Assembly: GCA_949841465.1 (NCBI GenBank)
Contig: CATKZW010000016.1
Location: 1-56,743, forward strand
DNA from: an uncultured Oscillospiraceae bacterium
GTDB lineage: Bacteria; Bacillota; Clostridia; Oscillospirales; Oscillospiraceae
DNA length: 56,743 nt
Direction: 5' to 3'
This document shows positions 8,278 to 15,894 of this stretch, piece after piece. The position numbers and the translations under genes were made by a program. A model generated the notes under the pieces. That model was not told the DNA's origin, searched no databases, and saw only the letters and a list, made by a program, of their open reading frames with translations. How positions within the stretch are numbered: position 1 is the stretch's first letter; every line of letters begins with the position of its first letter.

Positions 8278-8622
8278 GGGGAAAGATATGATAATCAGGT
8301 TGTGGTCTTCCTCGGCCCGCCAGGTGTGGGTAAGACCCATCTGGCCTCAGCTCTTGGGCCTTGTGGCGCTCCTCAGTATCGCTTCTCTACTTACTACGTG
8401 AATTGCCACCAGCTCATTGAGCAACTCAAAAAGGCCCACTTTGAGAACCGCCTGCCGGACAAGCTCAGGGTACTGGCCAAGTACGGGATGCTCATCATTG
8501 ACGAGATCGGTTATCGCCCCATGGACATCCAGGGCGAGTCCTATCGGCGCAAAGAGCGTAAAGAATTTATGCGCCAGAAACAGCAAATCGTGAACACTCT
8601 TTTCCAGCAAGGAAGTATCTGA
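8278..8622 (+). pseudogene. Truncated IstB-like ATPase of an IS21-family element
   Basis: The open frame begins just after an in-frame stop and reads through VVFLGPPGVGKTHLASALG (Walker A) and MLIIDEIGYRPMDIQG (Walker B), the hallmark AAA+ core of IstB, the helper ATPase of IS21 transposases. The N-terminal DNA-binding part is missing and homology stops abruptly after MDIQG; the last 27 residues are unrelated basic sequence. No IstA transposase is adjacent. This is a decayed insertion sequence fragment. Confidence 0.75.
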
Positions 8623-8634
8623 TTCTGTTTCCCC

Positions 8635-8667
8635 CGCCGAAAAATAACAAAATTTCTTCGGCGTTTT
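8635..8667 (+). terminator. Candidate intrinsic terminator after the IstB remnant
   Basis: CGCCGAA (8635-8641) pairs with TTCGGCG (8657-8663) and is followed by TTTTCTC. It isolates the feo promoter from upstream transcription. Confidence 0.5.
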
Positions 8668-8766
8668 CTCACAATTTCATATCGGCATTGACAGACGGCG
8701 ACGGGGGATATACCACCAGAGCCCCTATGCAAAAATTCCTTTATTCACGAATGCTCCTGCGCATGG

Positions 8767-8782
8767 GTTAGCAAATTCTAAC
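8767..8782. promoter_or_regulatory. Candidate iron operator, copy 1 (GTTAG-N6-CTAAC)
   Basis: GTTAG at 8767-8771 and CTAAC at 8778-8782 form a palindrome with a 6-bp spacer, 28 bp upstream of the feo -35 box. The same element recurs at 8854-8869 and 9440-9455. Confidence 0.5.
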
Positions 8783-8809
8783 TAAAAAACAAGTTTTTCT
8801 TTTTGGGGC

Positions 8810-8838
8810 TTGACATTTTCAGTTAGTCATAGTAAACT
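8810..8838 (+). promoter_or_regulatory. feo promoter (TTGACA-N17-TAAACT) with overlapping half-operator
   Basis: The -35 box TTGACA is at 8810-8815, the spacer 17 bp and the -10 box TAAACT at 8833-8838. A degenerate operator copy (GTTAG at 8822-8826, then TAAAC at 8833-8837) lies between and over the -10 box, well placed for repression. Confidence 0.65.
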
Positions 8839-8851
8839 GGAGCTGAACTTG

Positions 8852-8871
8852 AGGTTAGAAGGTGCTAACCT
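8852..8871. promoter_or_regulatory. Candidate iron operator, copy 3 (AGGTTAG-N6-CTAACCT)
   Basis: Best copy: a 7-bp perfect inverted repeat around a 6-bp spacer, lying just downstream of the expected transcription start and 21 bp before the first feoA start. The half-site resembles that of DtxR/IdeR-type iron boxes, which contain GGTTAG and CTAACC, although the classical spacing is shorter. Confidence 0.55.
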
Positions 8872-8892
8872 TTTGAAAAGGGAGGCGAAGTA

Positions 8893-9105
8893 ATGATGCC
8901 GCTGACAATGGCAAGGTCAGGAGAGACCGTCACGATTCGCAAGATTTCCGGTAAGGACGAGGTGCGCCAGCACCTGGCGGAGCTGGGCTTTGTGGTGGAC
9001 AGCGATGTGACAGTGGTCAGTGAAATCGCAGGAAATCTGATTGTGCAGGTGAAGGACAGCCGGATTGCGCTGGACAAAACCATGGCAAACAGGATCATGG
9101 TCTGA
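8893..9105 (+). CDS. feoA: FeoA-like SH3-domain protein (first copy)
   Basis: 70-aa FeoA, the small cytoplasmic SH3-fold partner of the FeoB ferrous-iron transporter. It shows the family pattern of a GETVTIRKISG-type start, a central LAELGFVVDSDVTVV strand-turn region and a C-terminal strand ending in RIMV. Start: ATG 8893 behind AAGGGAGG; a second ATG follows at once. It is the first gene of the feo operon, with a second FeoA 23 bp downstream. Two tandem FeoA genes are common in Clostridia. Confidence 0.9.
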   Translation: MMPLTMARSGETVTIRKISGKDEVRQHLAELGFVVDSDVTVVSEIAGNLIVQVKDSRIALDKTMANRIMV

Positions 9106-9128
9106 TAAGGATAAAGGAGGAGAGCAAT

Positions 9129-9353
9129 GTGAAAACCCTGAAGGATGTAAAGGTGGGCGAAACGGCTACCGTGGCACGGCTCCGCGGGGATGGTCCGGTG
9201 AAGCGCCGGATCATGGATATGGGCATCACCAAAGGCGTGGAAATTTTTGTACGCAAGGTGGCGCCCCTGGGCGACCCGATGGAATTGAACGTCCGGGGCT
9301 ATGAACTGTCCGTTCGCAAGGGCGACGCGGAGATGATCGAAGTAGAACCGTGA
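9129..9353 (+). CDS. feoA: FeoA-like SH3-domain protein (second copy)
   Basis: 74-aa FeoA paralogue with the canonical core VKRRIMDMGITKGVEIFV and a C-terminal LSVRKGDAEMIEVE strand. It is closer to the FeoA consensus than the first copy, so it may be the direct FeoB partner and the first copy an accessory one (inference). Start is GTG at 9129: an ATG at 9127 runs straight into TGA, and AAGGAGGAGAGC lies at correct spacing for the GTG. Confidence 0.9.
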   Translation: MKTLKDVKVGETATVARLRGDGPVKRRIMDMGITKGVEIFVRKVAPLGDPMELNVRGYELSVRKGDAEMIEVEP

Positions 9354-9403
9354 GGTGTCGACCCGCGAGAGCTGGATCGGAGTGGGCAAGACAGCAATAA
9401 ATC

Positions 9404-9430
9404 AACGCGGCGGGAAAGCCGCTGTTATTT
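9404..9430 (+). terminator. Weak hairpin between feoA and feoB
   Basis: GCGGC (9407-9411) pairs with GCCGC (9418-9422), with partial extension by AAC/GTT, followed by TTATTT. It may partly terminate or process the feoA message, leaving feoB under its own operator at 9440-9455. Confidence 0.4.
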
Positions 9431-9439
9431 GCACCGAAG

Positions 9440-9455
9440 GTTAGTTTTAGCTAAC
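9440..9455. promoter_or_regulatory. Candidate iron operator, copy 4, in the feoB leader
   Basis: GTTAG-TTTTAG-CTAAC, same 5+6+5 layout as the copies before feoA and placed at the same distance from the ribosome site (followed by ATTTGAAAGGAG, compared with CTTTTGAAAAGGGAG before feoA). The leader appears duplicated, arguing for independent iron control of feoB. Confidence 0.55.
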
Positions 9456-9476
9456 ATTTGAAAGGAGAGGATCGAA

Positions 9477-11894
9477 ATGGACATTAAAATTGCGCTGGCG
9501 GGCAATCCCAACTGCGGCAAGACCACCTTTTTCAACGCCCTGACCGGCTCCAACCAGTACGTGGGCAACTGGCCGGGGGTCACGGTGGAGAAAAAGGAGG
9601 GGCGGCTGAAAGGCCGTAAAGATGTGGTCATCCAGGATCTGCCCGGCATCTACTCCCTGTCCCCCTATACTCTGGAGGAGGTGGTGGCCCGGAGCTACCT
9701 GGTCAAAGAAAAGCCGGATGCCATTCTCAACATCGTGGACGGTACCAATATCGAGCGCAACCTGTACCTCACCACCCAGCTCATTGAGCTGGGCCTGCCT
9801 GTGGTGGTGGCGGTGAATATGATCGACCTGGTGCGGAAGAACGGCGATACCATCGACCTTAACAAGCTGGGCAAAGCTCTGGGCTGCGAGGTGGTGGAGA
9901 TGAGCGCTCTCAAAGGCGAGGGCGGCATGGCCGCCGCTGAAAAGGCCGTGGCCCTGGCACAGAAGAGGCAATTCGGGGAGCTGCCCCATGTGTTCACCGG
10001 CAGCGTGGAACACGCCATCGCCCATATCGAGGAGTCCGTCCAGGGCAGGGTGGCAGACAGCTACCTGCGCTGGTACGCCATCAAGATTTTTGAGCGGGAC
10101 GAAAAGGTCATGGAGGAGCTGGACCTCTCCGCCGACTTGAAGGCCCACCTGGAGCAGCATATTGCCGACTGTGAAAAGGAGCTGGAGGACGACGCCGAGA
10201 GCATCATCACCAACCAGCGCTACTCCTACATCAGCTCTGTTGTGACCAAAGCCGTGAAAAAAAAGGCGGCAAAGCACAGCCTTACCGTTTCCGATAAAAT
10301 CGACCAAGTAGTCACCAACCGCGTCGCGGCCCTGCCCATCTTTGTGGCGGTGATATTCCTGGTGTACGCCCTCGCCATGGGCAGCTTCGCCATTGAGACA
10401 GAGCATACAACCATCCCCATCTCCATCGGCACCGCCCTCACCGACTGGGCCAACGACGGCCTGTTCGGGGACGGCTGGCTGGTGCCCTTTGTCTCCGATG
10501 TGGGCGGATATGAAGACGCCCTGGGCGAGTTTGAGAATGCCGAAACCATCATCGAGGCCTACGAGGCCGGCGACGCCGAGGCGTACTTCTACGACGACGA
10601 GACCGGCGACACCGAGACTGTAGAGCTGAACGAAGAGGTCTACAACGAGGCCCTGGCGGTGGAAGAGCCCGACCCCCACGATTACGGTGTCTGGGTGCCC
10701 GGTATCCCCGCCATCATCGGCGGCGGGCTGGAGGCCCTGGGCGTGGCTGAGGACGGCTGGCTCTACAGCCTGATCCTGGACGGCATCGTGGGCGGCGTGG
10801 GCGCGGTACTGGGCTTCGTGCCCCAGATGCTGGTGCTGTTCCTGCTGCTGGCCATTCTGGAGGACGTGGGCTACATGGCCCGCATCGCCTTCATCATGGA
10901 CCGGATTTTCCGCCGCTTCGGTTTGAGCGGCAAGAGCTTCATCCCCATGCTGGTGGCTACCGGCTGTGGCATCCCCGGCATCATGGCCTCCCGAACCATT
11001 GAGCAGGACCGGGATCGGAAAATGACCATCATGACCACCTGCTTCATGCCCTGCGGGGCGAAAATACCCATCATCGCCCTGTTTGCCGGGGCCCTGTTCG
11101 GGCACTCCCCCTTGGTGGCCGCCTCCGCCTACTTCATCGGCATTGCCTCGGTGATTATCTCGGGCATTATGCTCAAGAAGCTGAAGGCCTTCGCCGGTGA
11201 GCCCGCCCCCTTTGTCATGGAGCTGCCCGCCTACCACGCCCCCTCCGCCGGAAACGTCCTGCGGGCCACCTGGGAGCGGGGGTGGTCCTTCATTAAACGG
11301 GCCGGCACCGTCATCCTGCTGTCCACCATCGTCCTCTGGTTCCTCCAGGGCTTCGGCTTTGGGCCTGACGGCTTCGGGCTGGTGGAGGACGCCGACGCCT
11401 CCATCCTGGCTGCCATCGGCGGGGCCATCTGCTGGATCTTCTCTCCTCTGGGCTTCGGCAACTGGCAGGCCACTGTGGCTACCATCACCGGCCTCATTGC
11501 CAAGGAAGAGGTCCCAGCTACCATGGGCGTCTTGTATCCGGGCAATCTGACTGCGGAGGTCGGCGCCATCTTCACCGGTCTGACCGCCTACTCCTTCATG
11601 ATCTTCAACCTGCTGTGCGCCCCCTGCTTCGCGGCTATGGGCGCCATCAAGCGGGAGATGAACAACGCCAAGTGGACCTTTGCCGCCATCGGCTATATGT
11701 GCCTGTGGGCCTATGTTGTGGCTCTGATCGTCTATCAGATCGGCGGCGTGATCCTGGGTGAGGTTGCTTTCGGCGTGGGTACTGTGGTGGGTGTAATTCT
11801 GCTGATCGGGATTATCTACATGCTCTTCCGCAAGGGTTATCAAGGGGAGGAGCAGTCCAATAGGCTGAGCTCTGTGGCCGCTGCCGTGAAGTGA
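9477..11894 (+). CDS. feoB: Ferrous iron transporter FeoB
   Basis: 805-aa membrane GTPase that imports Fe(II). The G domain is clear: G1 GNPNCGKT (9-16), switch region GNWPGVTVEKK (30-40), G3 DLPG (54-57) and G4 NMID (114-117). A helical spacer (GDI-like) follows to about 275, then the membrane part with two Gate regions bearing the family cysteine motifs (GCGIPGIMASRTI and MPCGAKIPI). ATG 9477 follows AAAGGAGAGG. Unusual: the loop after the first membrane helix holds an insertion of roughly 60 residues (about 341-400) extremely rich in Asp and Glu. The C-terminal cysteine tail seen in some FeoBs is absent; a separate small Cys-rich protein follows instead. Confidence 0.95.
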   Translation: MDIKIALAGNPNCGKTTFFNALTGSNQYVGNWPGVTVEKKEGRLKGRKDVVIQDLPGIYSLSPYTLEEVVARSYLVKEKPDAILNIVDGTNIERNLYLTTQLIELGLPVVVAVNMIDLVRKNGDTIDLNKLGKALGCEVVEMSALKGEGGMAAAEKAVALAQKRQFGELPHVFTGSVEHAIAHIEESVQGRVADSYLRWYAIKIFERDEKVMEELDLSADLKAHLEQHIADCEKELEDDAESIITNQRYSYISSVVTKAVKKKAAKHSLTVSDKIDQVVTNRVAALPIFVAVIFLVYALAMGSFAIETEHTTIPISIGTALTDWANDGLFGDGWLVPFVSDVGGYEDALGEFENAETIIEAYEAGDAEAYFYDDETGDTETVELNEEVYNEALAVEEPDPHDYGVWVPGIPAIIGGGLEALGVAEDGWLYSLILDGIVGGVGAVLGFVPQMLVLFLLLAILEDVGYMARIAFIMDRIFRRFGLSGKSFIPMLVATGCGIPGIMASRTIEQDRDRKMTIMTTCFMPCGAKIPIIALFAGALFGHSPLVAASAYFIGIASVIISGIMLKKLKAFAGEPAPFVMELPAYHAPSAGNVLRATWERGWSFIKRAGTVILLSTIVLWFLQGFGFGPDGFGLVEDADASILAAIGGAICWIFSPLGFGNWQATVATITGLIAKEEVPATMGVLYPGNLTAEVGAIFTGLTAYSFMIFNLLCAPCFAAMGAIKREMNNAKWTFAAIGYMCLWAYVVALIVYQIGGVILGEVAFGVGTVVGVILLIGIIYMLFRKGYQGEEQSNRLSSVAAAVK

Positions 11895-11919
11895 CCGGCT
11901 GGGAAAGGAGTGTTTGACA

Positions 11920-12060
11920 ATGCCCGCTGAATTGGGGAATATCATTGTGATTGCCGTACTGGCCGCTGTTGCGGCGCTGGCTGTCCGCTCCCTGCGGAGG
12001 TCCCGCAAGTCCGGCGGAGGCTGTAACGGCGACTGCGGAAACTGCCGCGGCTGTCACTAA
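11920..12060 (+). CDS. FeoB-associated Cys-rich membrane protein
   Basis: 46-aa protein: a single membrane helix (about residues 7-22), a basic RSLRRSRK stretch, and a C-terminal cysteine cluster with C35, C39, C42 and C45 (GGGCNGDCGNCRGCH). This is the layout of the FeoB-associated Cys-rich membrane protein family, placed as usual directly after feoB (25 bp). Start: ATG 11920 behind AAAGGAGTGTTTGAC. Presumed to bind iron or deliver it at the membrane; the exact role in the family is not established. Confidence 0.85.
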   Translation: MPAELGNIIVIAVLAAVAALAVRSLRRSRKSGGGCNGDCGNCRGCH

Positions 12061-12241
12061 AAGTTCAAATAAGCAAAATGCGGTGAGAAGGCATGGGCAG
12101 TGGGAGCTGCTCATGCCCCCTCCCATTGAGGGGAAACGATTCATATGGCGGAATTGCGGGAGGCCCACCTGCGCCGTTTGCTGGCCAGAGCGGTGGGTGG
12201 AGGAGATCAAAAGCTTGCCAGCTGACTGGAGGGAACTGAGA

Positions 12242-13234
12242 ATGAAAGTATTGGTTTACGGTGCCGGGGTGATCGGCAGCTATCTGACCCATGTGCTGTG
12301 CGCGGCGGGAAACGACATCACCCTTCTGGCACGGGGAAGCTGGCGGGAGACGCTGGAGCGGGATGGGCTGACCATCATCCATCATCTTCAAAAAAAGACG
12401 ACCCATGACCGCCCCCGCGTCATCGGGGCTTTGGATGGTGAGCACTACGACCTGGCCTTTGCGGTCATGCAGTACCAGCAGATGTCAGCGATCCTGGATG
12501 AGTTGTCCCAGGCAGACTGCCCGCTGGTGGTGCTGGTGGGAAACAACACAAACGCCGAGAAGATGGAGGCGTACATGCAGGCGCACACCGCTGTACCTAA
12601 GACGGTGCTGTTTGGGTTCCAGGGAACCGGCGGACGCCGGGCGGGCGGCAACGTGGTGTGCGTCCGGTTTGGGTACGCGGGTATGACAGTAGGCGGGCTA
12701 CGAGGAGAGCCATTCGAGACAGAAAAACAGGTGCTCACTTCGGCGTTTGTCGGTGCCAAGTACCGGCTTACCTGGGCGGCGGATATGGACGCCTGGTATA
12801 AGTGCCATTTGGCGTTTATCCTGCCGGTCTGTTATCTGTCCTACGCTATGGACTGCGACCTGCGGCAAGCCACAGGCAAGCAGGTCAAGCAGGCCATGGA
12901 GGCAGCCAAGGAGGGCTACGGTCTGCTGCACGCGCTGGGCTATCCCATCTTGCCGGCGGATACCATGGAGAAACTCCACGGGATCAAGGGCGGGCTGTCC
13001 TATCTCCTGCTGCGGATCATGGCGAAAACCACTCTCGGTGAGCTGGCCGCCACCGACCACTGCCGCAGCGCGGTCACAGAGCTGGAGGCACTGGACAAGG
13101 CCTTTGCCGCCCTGCGGGAGCAAAAGCCCGACTTGCCCATGCCCACCTGGGACGCGCTGCGCGGTGCCACGCCGGATTGGGAAACGCTCCACCGTCTGTA
13201 TGAGAAATCAAAGGGGGACGCAGCGCAGAAATGA
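12242..13234 (+). CDS. Ketopantoate reductase-like (ApbA/PanE family) oxidoreductase
   Basis: 330-aa NAD(P)-dependent reductase with the Rossmann motif VYGAGVIGS at residues 4-12 and the two-domain plan of ApbA/PanE: N-terminal nucleotide-binding half, helical C-terminal half with a conserved K in the KCHLAFILP region. True PanE makes pantoate for coenzyme A; many family members in Clostridia act on other 2-oxo acids, and the lack of a neighbouring pan gene leaves the substrate open. ATG 12242 is preceded by GGAGGGAACTGAGA; the frame is open further upstream but that DNA encodes the FeoB-associated protein in another frame. It is 181 bp from the feo operon and may be co-transcribed. Confidence 0.8.
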   Translation: MKVLVYGAGVIGSYLTHVLCAAGNDITLLARGSWRETLERDGLTIIHHLQKKTTHDRPRVIGALDGEHYDLAFAVMQYQQMSAILDELSQADCPLVVLVGNNTNAEKMEAYMQAHTAVPKTVLFGFQGTGGRRAGGNVVCVRFGYAGMTVGGLRGEPFETEKQVLTSAFVGAKYRLTWAADMDAWYKCHLAFILPVCYLSYAMDCDLRQATGKQVKQAMEAAKEGYGLLHALGYPILPADTMEKLHGIKGGLSYLLLRIMAKTTLGELAATDHCRSAVTELEALDKAFAALREQKPDLPMPTWDALRGATPDWETLHRLYEKSKGDAAQK

Positions 13235-13590
13235 ACTACACCTATTGCGAAGAAGTTATGTGGTACATCAATCGCCCTGGCTTCCCTTCCTGTCGGGACA
13301 AGGCTCATCAGCAGGAGGTGACCATAGATAGATGGCGCTAAAACCATCCACACCGGAAACCTTTTCCATCAATTCGGCCCCAATGCCGTGTTTCCTGCTT
13401 TTTGTTCCTCCGTCCCGCCCAGTCGGCGGCAAAACGCATCGCGTCAGCACATTTTTCCGTATCTGTCGTCCTGCCCGATATACAGTATAGAAAAGAAAAA
13501 ATGCGGCGGCTTCAAAGATTTTTTGAAGCCGCCGTAATCGCTGTAAACAGGGTGAAATATGCTCCGAAACGGTCCCTAGCCCAAAGCCGC
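13235..13590. other. Intergenic region between convergent units
   Basis: Holds a 35-codon frame starting at 13231 (ATGA overlap with the reductase stop; no recognised family, no good ribosome site) and, on the minus strand around 13290-13470, decayed coding-like sequence containing RKHGIGAELMEKV, which faintly resembles the acyl-CoA loop of a GNAT acetyltransferase. I cannot support a functional gene here. The terminator of the minus-strand operon lies at 13490-13534. Confidence 0.4.
13490..13534 (-). terminator. Intrinsic terminator of the FIST/chemotaxis operon
   Basis: Perfect 13-bp stem (13504-13516 with 13522-13534) and, on the minus strand, a following T-rich run (CATTTTTTCTTTTC). Lies 57 bp past the stop of the minus-strand transducer gene. 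Confidence 0.85.
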
Positions 13591-14532
13591 TCAGGTCCCG
13601 GCCTCCAGGTCGCCCACAAGGGACGGAATCTGGGAGATCATGTTGTCGATATCCTCAAACATAGCGCTTTTCGTGGTGCCCAGGTGGCTGGCGGACTCAA
13701 TGTGCTTGACGACCTCCTGATATTGCCCATTGATCTTCTCGAAAAACTGCTGCAAATTCTGCAATTCCTGCTGGGACACCTGAATAACGCCGGAGATCCC
13801 CGACTGCACGGCTACCGCGCCCTCCGCCGCCGAGGTGATCTTCTCAAAGCTCACCTCCGTCTGGGCCACGATCCCGGCGTTCTGGCCCAGGGTCTGCTGG
13901 GAGATGGAAATGCTGTCGCTCAGCTCGTTGGCCCTGCCCTCAACCTCATTCACGCCGCTGTCCACCTCGCCTGCCAGCGACTTGATTTCCTCGGCCAGCT
14001 GCTTGACCTGAGCCGCCACCACCGCAAAGCTGCGGCCCTCGGCCCCCGCCCTGGCCGCCTCGATGGAGGCGTTGATAGCCAGGAGATTGGTCTGCTCCGC
14101 GATGGACACAATTTTGCCCATGGACTGCTGGATTTCCCGGATCGCAGCCTCCAGATGGGAGAAGGTTTCCGCCATGGTGTCGTAGGACTGCTGCACCTGG
14201 GCGGAGGTCTGCTCCAGGGCCGCCATCTGCCCCCTGGCCTCGGATACCGCGTCCCCGATCTCCCCCCGGACTTGGCTGAACTGCTCCGCCGTCTCGTTGA
14301 TATTGGAGAAGGACGCCCCCAGGTCCTGGAGCTTCGCCTGGAACTGCGCCCCCTCCTGCAGCACGCTGGTAAAGGAGTCGCCGATCAGATTCAGCTCCCA
14401 GAGGGAGGACACCTCCTTCTTGACCAGCTCCTTCTGGTATTCCTTCAGGCTGCCCGCCATGTGCAGCACCGGGTAAAGGCTCTTTTTCTCCTGGACCTGG
14501 TCGGGCTTCCGGCTCTTTTTTTTCAAAAACAT
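13591..14532 (-). CDS. Soluble methyl-accepting chemotaxis-type signal transducer
   Basis: 313-aa transducer. The conserved hairpin tip that binds CheA/CheW is present ([20 protein letters not shown] followed by [13 protein letters not shown]). There is no membrane segment or periplasmic ligand domain; the N-terminal 60 residues are Lys-rich and then predicted coiled coil, so it is a cytoplasmic receptor. Start: ATG 14532 behind AAAGGAGAGGCAGCC; an upstream in-frame start would overlap the preceding gene without a ribosome site. It is the second gene of an operon with a FIST-domain protein (13 bp gap), which probably supplies the sensory input. No other chemotaxis gene is in the window. Confidence 0.88.
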   Translation of the reverse strand: MFLKKKSRKPDQVQEKKSLYPVLHMAGSLKEYQKELVKKEVSSLWELNLIGDSFTSVLQEGAQFQAKLQDLGASFSNINETAEQFSQVRGEIGDAVSEARGQMAALEQTSAQVQQSYDTMAETFSHLEAAIREIQQSMGKIVSIAEQTNLLAINASIEAARAGAEGRSFAVVAAQVKQLAEEIKSLAGEVDSGVNEVEGRANELSDSISISQQTLGQNAGIVAQTEVSFEKITSAAEGAVAVQSGISGVIQVSQQELQNLQQFFEKINGQYQEVVKHIESASHLGTTKSAMFEDIDNMISQIPSLVGDLEAGT

Positions 14533-14545
14533 GGCTGCCTCTCCT

Positions 14546-15601
14546 TTACTCAAATACCACGCAGGTCATGGACTGGTTGACGAAGCGGTTGTTGTAGTGT
14601 TCGCCGTACCCCACGAGCCCGGCGTGGCTGCCCAGCGCCGCCATGTCCCGCAGATAGTCCTGCATATAGCCCTGCTCAGAGAACAGCTTGTATCGGAACA
14701 GGCAGTTCACCGAGAAAATGGCCGACCGGCGGGGGAAGTCCTGACAGATTTGGCGGATGGTATCCTGCACGACGGCCCGATAGTCCCCCAGCTCCAGCAG
14801 GATGAGCACATCGGAGTCGTTTACCTGGCGGAAGCAGGCCAAGGAGTTGCCCTGGACCTCCTTGATGGAGATGATGCAGGTGTCGTTCCCGTTCAGCTTT
14901 CCGAAGGGGTTCTGGAAGGTCCGGGTGAGGATCTCCTCGTCGGTGACGTGGAGGATGTCCTTATAGACCTGCTTGGCGCTTTTGCCGTTCAGCGTCCCCA
15001 GGATATAGTTGGCCCGGTCTGTGTTGGCGGCGACAAAGCGGTAATCCCCCAGCTGGTGGTAGATGTTCTCCTTATAGGTCTTGACCCGTCCGTTCTGGTT
15101 GCGCACCAGGGCATAGGCCACCGCGTCCTCGTAGACCCGGCCGTTGGCGGACACCTTCCCCTGGTCGCCGGTGCCCCCCACCAGGGAGACGCCCCGCTTG
15201 CGCAGGGCGGTATTGATGGTGGTGAGCACGCAGGCGTCATTGCCGGAGCAGAAGTCAATGCACACGGTGTCCCGGTCGGACCCGCCCAGCGCCTGCAAGT
15301 CCTTTTCCAAGCGATGTATGTATTTGATGGGCATAGTGGACGCCTGCTCCAGCACGTTGGAGACGGCGTCCACTCCGTCGGAAAAGGCGATGATCCCCAC
15401 GCCGTTCTCCACCACGCTGGTCTGATAGCTCATACCGATGCACCCGATGCTGGGCACCCCTGGAAAACGCTTCTCCAACGCTGCCACGTGCTCCTCAAAC
15501 TGGCCGCTGTTGGACATCAGCATAATAAACTGCGGACGGTAAAGGCCCTGCAGCGCCTCGTCCAGATTCCCCCGCTGGCTCATGCCGAAAAACTGCTTCA
15601 T
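14546..15601 (-). CDS. Stand-alone FIST N/C sensor protein
   Basis: 351-aa protein made only of FIST_N (about residues 1-195) and FIST_C (about 200-340) domains; the GTGDQGKV and SGNDACVL regions are typical. FIST is a cytoplasmic ligand-sensing domain, usually fused to kinases, diguanylate cyclases or chemotaxis receptors and thought to bind small molecules such as amino acids. Here it has no output domain but lies directly upstream of a soluble transducer, suggesting a two-protein receptor. Start: ATG 15601 with AAGGAGG at proper spacing, rather than an in-frame start 48 bp upstream. Confidence 0.85.
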   Translation of the reverse strand: MKQFFGMSQRGNLDEALQGLYRPQFIMLMSNSGQFEEHVAALEKRFPGVPSIGCIGMSYQTSVVENGVGIIAFSDGVDAVSNVLEQASTMPIKYIHRLEKDLQALGGSDRDTVCIDFCSGNDACVLTTINTALRKRGVSLVGGTGDQGKVSANGRVYEDAVAYALVRNQNGRVKTYKENIYHQLGDYRFVAANTDRANYILGTLNGKSAKQVYKDILHVTDEEILTRTFQNPFGKLNGNDTCIISIKEVQGNSLACFRQVNDSDVLILLELGDYRAVVQDTIRQICQDFPRRSAIFSVNCLFRYKLFSEQGYMQDYLRDMAALGSHAGLVGYGEHYNNRFVNQSMTCVVFE

Positions 15602-15672
15602 TCTGCCGCCTCCTTCTATAGTCACCGTGGGGACCGCAGAGGGGCCCACGTTCAGACTTCATAGGCAAAGCG

Positions 15673-15730
15673 CGGTCCGTGTCACGGACCGGCGGGCCCT
15701 GCCCGCCCCGCAAACCGTACGCCGGTTTGC
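15673..15730. repeat. Hairpin cluster in the FIST operon leader
   Basis: Three small stem-loops in tandem: CGGTCCGT/ACGGACCG (15673-15691), GGCGGG/CCCGCC (15691-15706) and GCAAACC/GGTTTGC (15710-15730), all within the roughly 150-nt untranslated leader of the FIST gene. Function unknown. Confidence 0.5.
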
Positions 15731-15761
15731 AAGCGCCTTGGCTACATTAATCTATCAAATT

Positions 15762-15790
15762 ATTATACGGGAAAGATTTGCCTGTGTCAA
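15762..15790 (-). promoter_or_regulatory. Perfect sigma-A promoter of the FIST/chemotaxis operon
   Basis: On the minus strand TTGACA (15790-15785), a 17-bp spacer and TATAAT (15767-15762): an exact match to the vegetative consensus. Confidence 0.9.
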
Positions 15791-15814
15791 TATAAATGCA
15801 CCGGGCCGGATGGT

Positions 15815-15879
15815 CAAAAAAACACTGCCAGGGCATTGGGGACCATGCAAAACCGGTCGATCCCAATACACCGGCAGTG
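15815..15879 (-). terminator. Intrinsic terminator of the kinase/solute-binding-protein operon
   Basis: Long imperfect hairpin with CACTGCC/GGCAGTG at its base (15823-15829 and 15873-15879) and an inner ATTGGG/CCCAAT pair, followed on the minus strand by seven T. Lies 16 bp past the stop of the minus-strand lipoprotein gene. Confidence 0.85.
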
Positions 15880-15894
15880 AAAAAGCCGCCCCGA

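Noticed and set aside
12145..12225. 26-codon frame between the FeoB-associated gene and the reductase gene
   Set aside because: Short, basic, no ribosome site at good spacing and no known family; likely leader DNA of the reductase gene.
13231..13338. 35-codon frame overlapping the reductase stop as ATGA
   Set aside because: The overlap is suggestive but there is no ribosome site, motif or continuation.
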